From Planctomycetales bacterium (GTDB taxonomy: Bacteria; Planctomycetota; Planctomycetia; Isosphaerales; Isosphaeraceae): DNA of 64,000 nucleotides. The DNA is taken from NCBI GenBank assembly GCA_027449865.1, contig DAIDKV010000082.1, positions 1 through 64,000 on the forward strand, in the 5' to 3' direction. Shown piece by piece: positions 59,512 to 64,000 of the stretch (position 1 is the first letter of the stretch; each line of letters starts with the position of its first letter). The translations under genes and the position numbers were made by a program. Under the pieces are notes generated by a model. It was not told the origin of the DNA. It worked only from the letters and a program-made list of their open reading frames with translations, and ran no database searches.

Positions 59512-60990
59512 TCAGTCCGCGGTGAGGGTGGCATCCAGCTCGAATCCGTGCAGAACGGGGATCGATCGAAGGATAGCGAGAGCGCGAGCCCGGTCCGATT
59601 TTTCGAGGAGGGTTCCCCGAATCTCCAGGTGATTGCCGCGCACCTTCACACCATCGATGTGCGCCAGTTCGCCGAGGTGACGCGACATCTGGGCGGTCAG
59701 GTAGGGCTCCAGGTCCTCGGGCCGGCCCTTGCTGACCAGCGGGTTGGGGTGGTCCTCGTCGGGGACGGAGAACTCAAGGCGATCGACCACGTCGCGAACA
59801 CCCGGCGTCTGCTGGGCGGTCCGGTACGCGAGCATGGCCTCGTACGCGGAGGGAACCTTTCCCGAGAGCAGGATGGCATCGCCGGAGGTTCGGACCTGAA
59901 TCGGCTGGTCGGCGAGCTTTGGACGTCGGCGGAGGGCCTCGATCACGCGGCGGGTGATTCGACCTCCGTCAAGCGCGGCGAGGGCCGAGGCATGCGGTCG
60001 CGGTGGCTGGGCGGCCGGTGGCTGGGCGGGTACCGCGGCGGCGGGCTGGACCTCGCGCACGGTCTCGGGAGTGGGGTTGAGTGGAGTCGCTTCCCGATCC
60101 GGAGCCGCGGCGACGGGCTGGGGCGCGGGTGGGGGCCCGGGGTCGTTGGCGACGCCCGCTGGCCTCGGCTTGACCTGGAGCTGCGTGTAGACCCGGCTCA
60201 CGCCCGGGACGCTCCAGGCGGTTTGCACGATCTCGCGAGCAACCTCCTCACTGGCGACCACGCCCCGGAGAAACACCTGGCCGTTGGCGTCCACGGTGAT
60301 ATCGAGATCGCCTCGGGCCGGTGGAAGTTCCATCGGGCCGGGTCCGCCGCCGGCCTGCGGCGGCACGCCCGTCGATGGCGTGGAGCCGGCCGGAGCCTGG
60401 GCAAACGGTCGGCCATTCGGACCAGCGACATTCGGCGGCCCGAGCCCGCCCATCCCGGCGGGCCTCATCTCCGGATCGCGACGCCCTCGCCACCAGGGAG
60501 CAAAGCTGACCACGGGGGGCTGCATTCCGAAGAACGGATCGTCAAGCCAGCCAAAGAGGGGCTCGGGGTAAACGTAGTACGATGACGAAACGTTTGGAGC
60601 CAGGGCCCCGTAGCCCGTCATCGAGGGCGTGGCGCTCATCGCGACCCGCATCGTCTCGGCGGTGTCGATCACAAGGTCATCACGGAACGGGAGGCCGAAG
60701 GCGATCGCCATCTGCACGGCCGAATCGTGGACTTGCTTCGTTCCGACCCGACCCGAGAGGATGACCTTCCCGTCCTGCCAGTACGCCCCGATGGCATAAG
60801 GCGCGGTAAGTGGATTCGACCGAAGCGCCCGGGCCATGATGACCTCGGGCCGCTGCTCGGGATTGTCGGCGGGCCTCGGCGCCGCGGTGTAACCACCGGG
60901 CATCTGCTGAGCCAGTACCGGTTGCAGGGCCGCCGCCAACAGGGCCAGCGCGCCGACTGACGATCGAAATCCGAGCCGACGACGTGACAT
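59512..60990 (-). CDS. Secreted multi-BON-domain protein
   Basis: Signal peptide (MSRRRLGFRSSVGALALLAAALQPVLAQ). BON-like modules GKVILSGRVGTKQVHDSAVQMA, GQVFLRGVVASEEVAREIVQTAWSVPGVSRVYTQLQVK, DAILLSGKVPSAYEAMLAYRTAQQTPGVRDVVDRLEF. ATG at 60990. Confidence 0.82.
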   Translation of the reverse strand: MSRRRLGFRSSVGALALLAAALQPVLAQQMPGGYTAAPRPADNPEQRPEVIMARALRSNPLTAPYAIGAYWQDGKVILSGRVGTKQVHDSAVQMAIAFGLPFRDDLVIDTAETMRVAMSATPSMTGYGALAPNVSSSYYVYPEPLFGWLDDPFFGMQPPVVSFAPWWRGRRDPEMRPAGMGGLGPPNVAGPNGRPFAQAPAGSTPSTGVPPQAGGGPGPMELPPARGDLDITVDANGQVFLRGVVASEEVAREIVQTAWSVPGVSRVYTQLQVKPRPAGVANDPGPPPAPQPVAAAPDREATPLNPTPETVREVQPAAAVPAQPPAAQPPRPHASALAALDGGRITRRVIEALRRRPKLADQPIQVRTSGDAILLSGKVPSAYEAMLAYRTAQQTPGVRDVVDRLEFSVPDEDHPNPLVSKGRPEDLEPYLTAQMSRHLGELAHIDGVKVRGNHLEIRGTLLEKSDRARALAILRSIPVLHGFELDATLTAD

Positions 60991-61138
60991 CGCCCACCTC
61001 CGTGGGACTGAAGGCCAGAACGACCGACGCCGCACGATCCCCATTTCGAGTCTACGAATCCCTTCGGCCAGGGGCAAGGGTGGCGCCGGCCACGCATCAC
61101 CGAATTCGCTCGCGAATCGGCGACGATCCCTTTCCTGG

Positions 61139-62644
61139 TTAACGGACCTCGATCGGCTCGATGGAGAGTTGCCCCTCGACCAGCGCCACCGGCACAAACG
61201 CCTCGAAGGGCGCCACGCCGTCGAGGCTGGAATCGGAGAGCTTGATGTGAACGGCGTCCACGGTCGTCTGGTTCCACGACGGATCGATTGCGATCCATCG
61301 GTTATTGACGAAGACTTCGTCCCACATGTGGTAACCAAACCCGCCCGCATCCTCGACATAGATCAGGCCGACGACAACCCGGGAGGGGATTCCGGAGGCC
61401 CGGCAGATCGCGGCGGCCAGGACGGAATGCTCCGAGCAATCTCCTTGCAGGTTACGGGCCACGTCGGCCGCGGGGGCGAAGGCGACGGTGAAATCCTTTT
61501 TCCGGATCTTCTTGTAAACCCATTCGTTGATTGCCCGGGCCTTTTCCCAGGGGTCGACGATCCCCTGGGTAATCTCCGAGGCCAGGCTCCGGACGCGGGT
61601 GTCGTCGCTGTTGATCAGGGCGTTGGGCTGGAGGAATTGGGGGTCAACCTCGCCGCCGACGGGCGCCCCGTCAAGCGGTCCGACGCTCTTGATCTCAACG
61701 ATCGCCGTGTTTGTCGCGCCGTCCTGCTTCTGGACCGCCTGCCGCGCATCGACCGGGAAAACCTGCGTGGGGTCCTGCTTCTTGAGAGTCACCCGATAGC
61801 GGACCTGGCGTGTCTGGTCGGGGTTGGAGATGGGCCGAGGAACCTTCACCATCGTCTCGGCGATCATGTTGAACTGAACCGAGCCGGCAGGCGCAAGGGC
61901 GGCCTCTCGACTCGTCCGGTAGTAGACCATCCCGCCCATGATGTCCTGCTCGGACTTGAGAACCTGCCCCCTGGGATCGACGAAGACGCGGGAGTCGTAC
62001 TCGGGACGATGCTTGCCGTCGACCGTGGTGATCAGGTCGACGCGGAGCAGGTCGCGCTTCGAGCCGTCGCCGAGGACGGTCGGATCGATCGACTTCGCGG
62101 TCAACTCCTGGTCACAGACCTTGTTCAGCTCGGGGATGTAGACCCGAATCCGCCGCGACTCGCCGGGCTTCATCGGCTGCTTCGTCATGCTTTGCTCGGG
62201 ACCGTAGGGCCCCCGGATCTCGGCCGACCAGGGGATGGTCTGCGAGACCGACTGGCCGCCCGCCTTCATGCTCAGCTTCATCCGTCCGCCGATCACGTCG
62301 CCGTGGACGCGGATGTCCTGGTTTCCGCCCGCGTCGGTACGGGTATCCAGGCGGAGGACCTGGCCGTCGAGGGTCTCGATCGTCCCGTACATCAGCTTGA
62401 CGACCGACTCGTCCTGCCCGCGCTTCAACCGCATCTCGGCGTCGATCCGGACGCGGTTGTACTCGCGCTCCTTGTCGGCGACCTTCTCGACCCAGGTGTG
62501 GACGTGCCCAATCTTGGAGCCGGAAAGATAAACGGCGTCCCAGGTATCCTGGGCCCGAACGGCGGGCACCGCCAGCACAAGAGCCATCGCCGCCAGCAGC
62601 GCGGCGGACGAATCCCGCCTGGGGCGGGGAACCATTCGCTTCAT
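61139..62644 (-). CDS. Secreted transglutaminase-like protein
   Basis: GDCSEHSVLAAAICRASGIPSRVVVGLIYV...YHMWDEVFVNNRWIAIDPSWNQ (Cys/His/Asp triad of the transglutaminase-like core), N-terminal signal. ATG at 62644. Confidence 0.9.
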   Translation of the reverse strand: MKRMVPRPRRDSSAALLAAMALVLAVPAVRAQDTWDAVYLSGSKIGHVHTWVEKVADKEREYNRVRIDAEMRLKRGQDESVVKLMYGTIETLDGQVLRLDTRTDAGGNQDIRVHGDVIGGRMKLSMKAGGQSVSQTIPWSAEIRGPYGPEQSMTKQPMKPGESRRIRVYIPELNKVCDQELTAKSIDPTVLGDGSKRDLLRVDLITTVDGKHRPEYDSRVFVDPRGQVLKSEQDIMGGMVYYRTSREAALAPAGSVQFNMIAETMVKVPRPISNPDQTRQVRYRVTLKKQDPTQVFPVDARQAVQKQDGATNTAIVEIKSVGPLDGAPVGGEVDPQFLQPNALINSDDTRVRSLASEITQGIVDPWEKARAINEWVYKKIRKKDFTVAFAPAADVARNLQGDCSEHSVLAAAICRASGIPSRVVVGLIYVEDAGGFGYHMWDEVFVNNRWIAIDPSWNQTTVDAVHIKLSDSSLDGVAPFEAFVPVALVEGQLSIEPIEVR

Positions 62645-63068
62645 CGATGACTCCTTTCCGGATCGTCGCTCGAGGGGAGTAGGTGGCATCCGGTCGCTCC
62701 CGGGCCGGCCTTCCCAATCGTGACGACTCTCTACCCTCAAGGAGAGGGCTTCCTGGGCGACGCCAGGTAACCCCAACGTTACCGCCCACCGGCCTCGTCC
62801 GGGCGAGCCTCGCCTCTCGGCGAGAGTCGTCGACTTCCAGGCCGGTGACCGTTACGCCGGAAAGATCGTCTGAGTCGTCCCTCGGCTCCCGCAGGCCGGT
62901 TGTCTCGGTGAGACGGAGCTTTCGGGCTCATGCCGGACACCGCGGGCTTACCGAGGCGAGCAATATGCTGGCAATATACCGAGGAATACGTTCGGTTTCC
63001 AGATGGCGTGGCCTCAGCGGTTGAGGGCGCCGGAGACCCTCCTCGGCGGAATCGGCCGACGAGGGTGA

Positions 63069-63296
63069 TTACCCGACCGTGATGTTCTCGGCGAAGCATT
63101 CGCCCGAGAGAAGCTCGAGCGCTCCGTGCATGGCAAGCTGCTTGGCGTGTCGCGAGGGAACCTGGCCGCTGACAATCACCTGGCCCCGTTCTTCCTTCAC
63201 GACAAGGTTCCGGATCCGGCCGTGCGTGAACTGGCGGACCCTGGCCTCCACCTGCTGGGCCAGGCTGGTTCTGGCCTCAGGAGCATTCAAAATCAT
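63069..63296 (-). CDS. Small BON-like protein, paralogue of 20074-20334
   Basis: 75 aa from the ATG at 63296: HGRIRNLVVKEERGQVIVSGQVPSRHAKQLAMHGALEL. Confidence 0.72.
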   Translation of the reverse strand: MILNAPEARTSLAQQVEARVRQFTHGRIRNLVVKEERGQVIVSGQVPSRHAKQLAMHGALELLSGECFAENITVG

Positions 63297-63537
63297 GGTG
63301 CCACTCTCGAAGAGATGCGAAAAAAGGCCGCTTCCCTGGACGCGTCCGCAGCGATCATTCGTCACTTTGTCACTTCATGCTACCCCGTCGCCCCGGTTTT
63401 GCAAGCCGTTCAGGTCACGAATTTTCCAGGAAGATCCGGTTTCCAACGCTCGAAATCTCGGCAAAACACAGGTCCGAAAATTCCTATAGATGGCATCGAA
63501 CAGACCACATCGTCGGCCAGAAAAAGCAGTCGCGAAC

Positions 63538-64000
63538 TTAATCGGCACGAGGAAGCGAGAGTTCGGTGATCAGGCGTTCGAGAACCAGTCGGGGCTCGGC
63601 GGAACTTCCCCCCTTGAGATCGAGATCGGCCCGGAGGAGTGTGGCCGGAAGAGCATCCACCCGACGCGGGCCGAGATGGGCGTGCTGTTCGCCGGTCTGG
63701 CTGATCGCGCCGGGATAGATTCCGGCGGTCCGGCAGGCCTCGTCCAGCGAGATCCTCGCGCGTCGCAAATGGCCGGCATGGTGAATCTTCAGAAGAGAGA
63801 AGGTCATCGCCGCGAGGAGACCGACCGGGGCTTCCCCGGCAGCCAGCAAATCATCCAGCAATTCCAGTGCCGTCCTCGACTGGCCGATGGCGGCGGCATC
63901 AAGGACCTTCCAGACCGTCTCCACTCGACCGGCGCCGACCATTCGCGAGACGTCGGCCCGTTCAATCCGTTTCGCCTCGCCCACGTAGACCGAAAGCTTC
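63538..64000 (-). CDS. holA: DNA polymerase III subunit delta, C-terminal part (5' end beyond window)
   Basis: YVGEAKRIERADVSRMVGAGRVETVWKVLDAAAIGQSRTALELLDDLLAAGEAPVGLLAAMTFSLLKIHHA; the frame stays open past 64000. Confidence 0.75.
   Translation of the reverse strand, partial: KLSVYVGEAKRIERADVSRMVGAGRVETVWKVLDAAAIGQSRTALELLDDLLAAGEAPVGLLAAMTFSLLKIHHAGHLRRARISLDEACRTAGIYPGAISQTGEQHAHLGPRRVDALPATLLRADLDLKGGSSAEPRLVLERLITELSLPRAD

Noticed and set aside
61169-62650. 493-aa plus-strand ORF opposite the transglutaminase-like gene
   Set aside because: Composition typical of antisense frames; the minus strand has a signal peptide and transglutaminase catalytic motifs.

Overview
GC-rich, gene-dense chromosomal window that looks like a planctomycete, probably of the Isosphaeraceae type. 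This is inferred from an LExRxLLA surface-protein motif, hopanoid genes, an AroD-AroE fusion and very high GC; no rRNA marker is present. I support about 47 protein-coding genes. I found no tRNA, rRNA, CRISPR array, transposase or phage gene. Main blocks: housekeeping enzymes (endonuclease V, threonine aldolase, UbiD); a ~8.8 kb minus-strand gene for a giant Gly/Thr-rich repeat surface protein (4142-12928); PPIase, Tat-type aldo/keto reductase, vWA, SDR and MaoC genes; an ANTAR response regulator / BON-like / soluble histidine kinase set (19150-21213); a translationally coupled aroDE-aroK-prepilin peptidase string; a DUF433/DUF5615 toxin-antitoxin-like pair; mutL; a five-gene locus (30380-38638) matching the MoxR-vWA-beta-propeller ternary (bpX) conflict-system architecture; rpsO-pnp followed by an NtrB/NtrC-like pair; a tightly coupled 7-8 gene glycan/phospholipid-head-group cluster (44098-51899) with a CDP-alcohol phosphatidyltransferase; a hopanoid cluster (hpnG-like, hpnH, shc); and BON, transglutaminase and partial holA genes at the right end. 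The best candidates for unusual biology are the ternary MoxR locus, the coupled glycan/CDP-alcohol cluster with a previously uncalled 47-aa small ORF, and the giant repeat protein. All calls come from reading the sequence; no database search was run.
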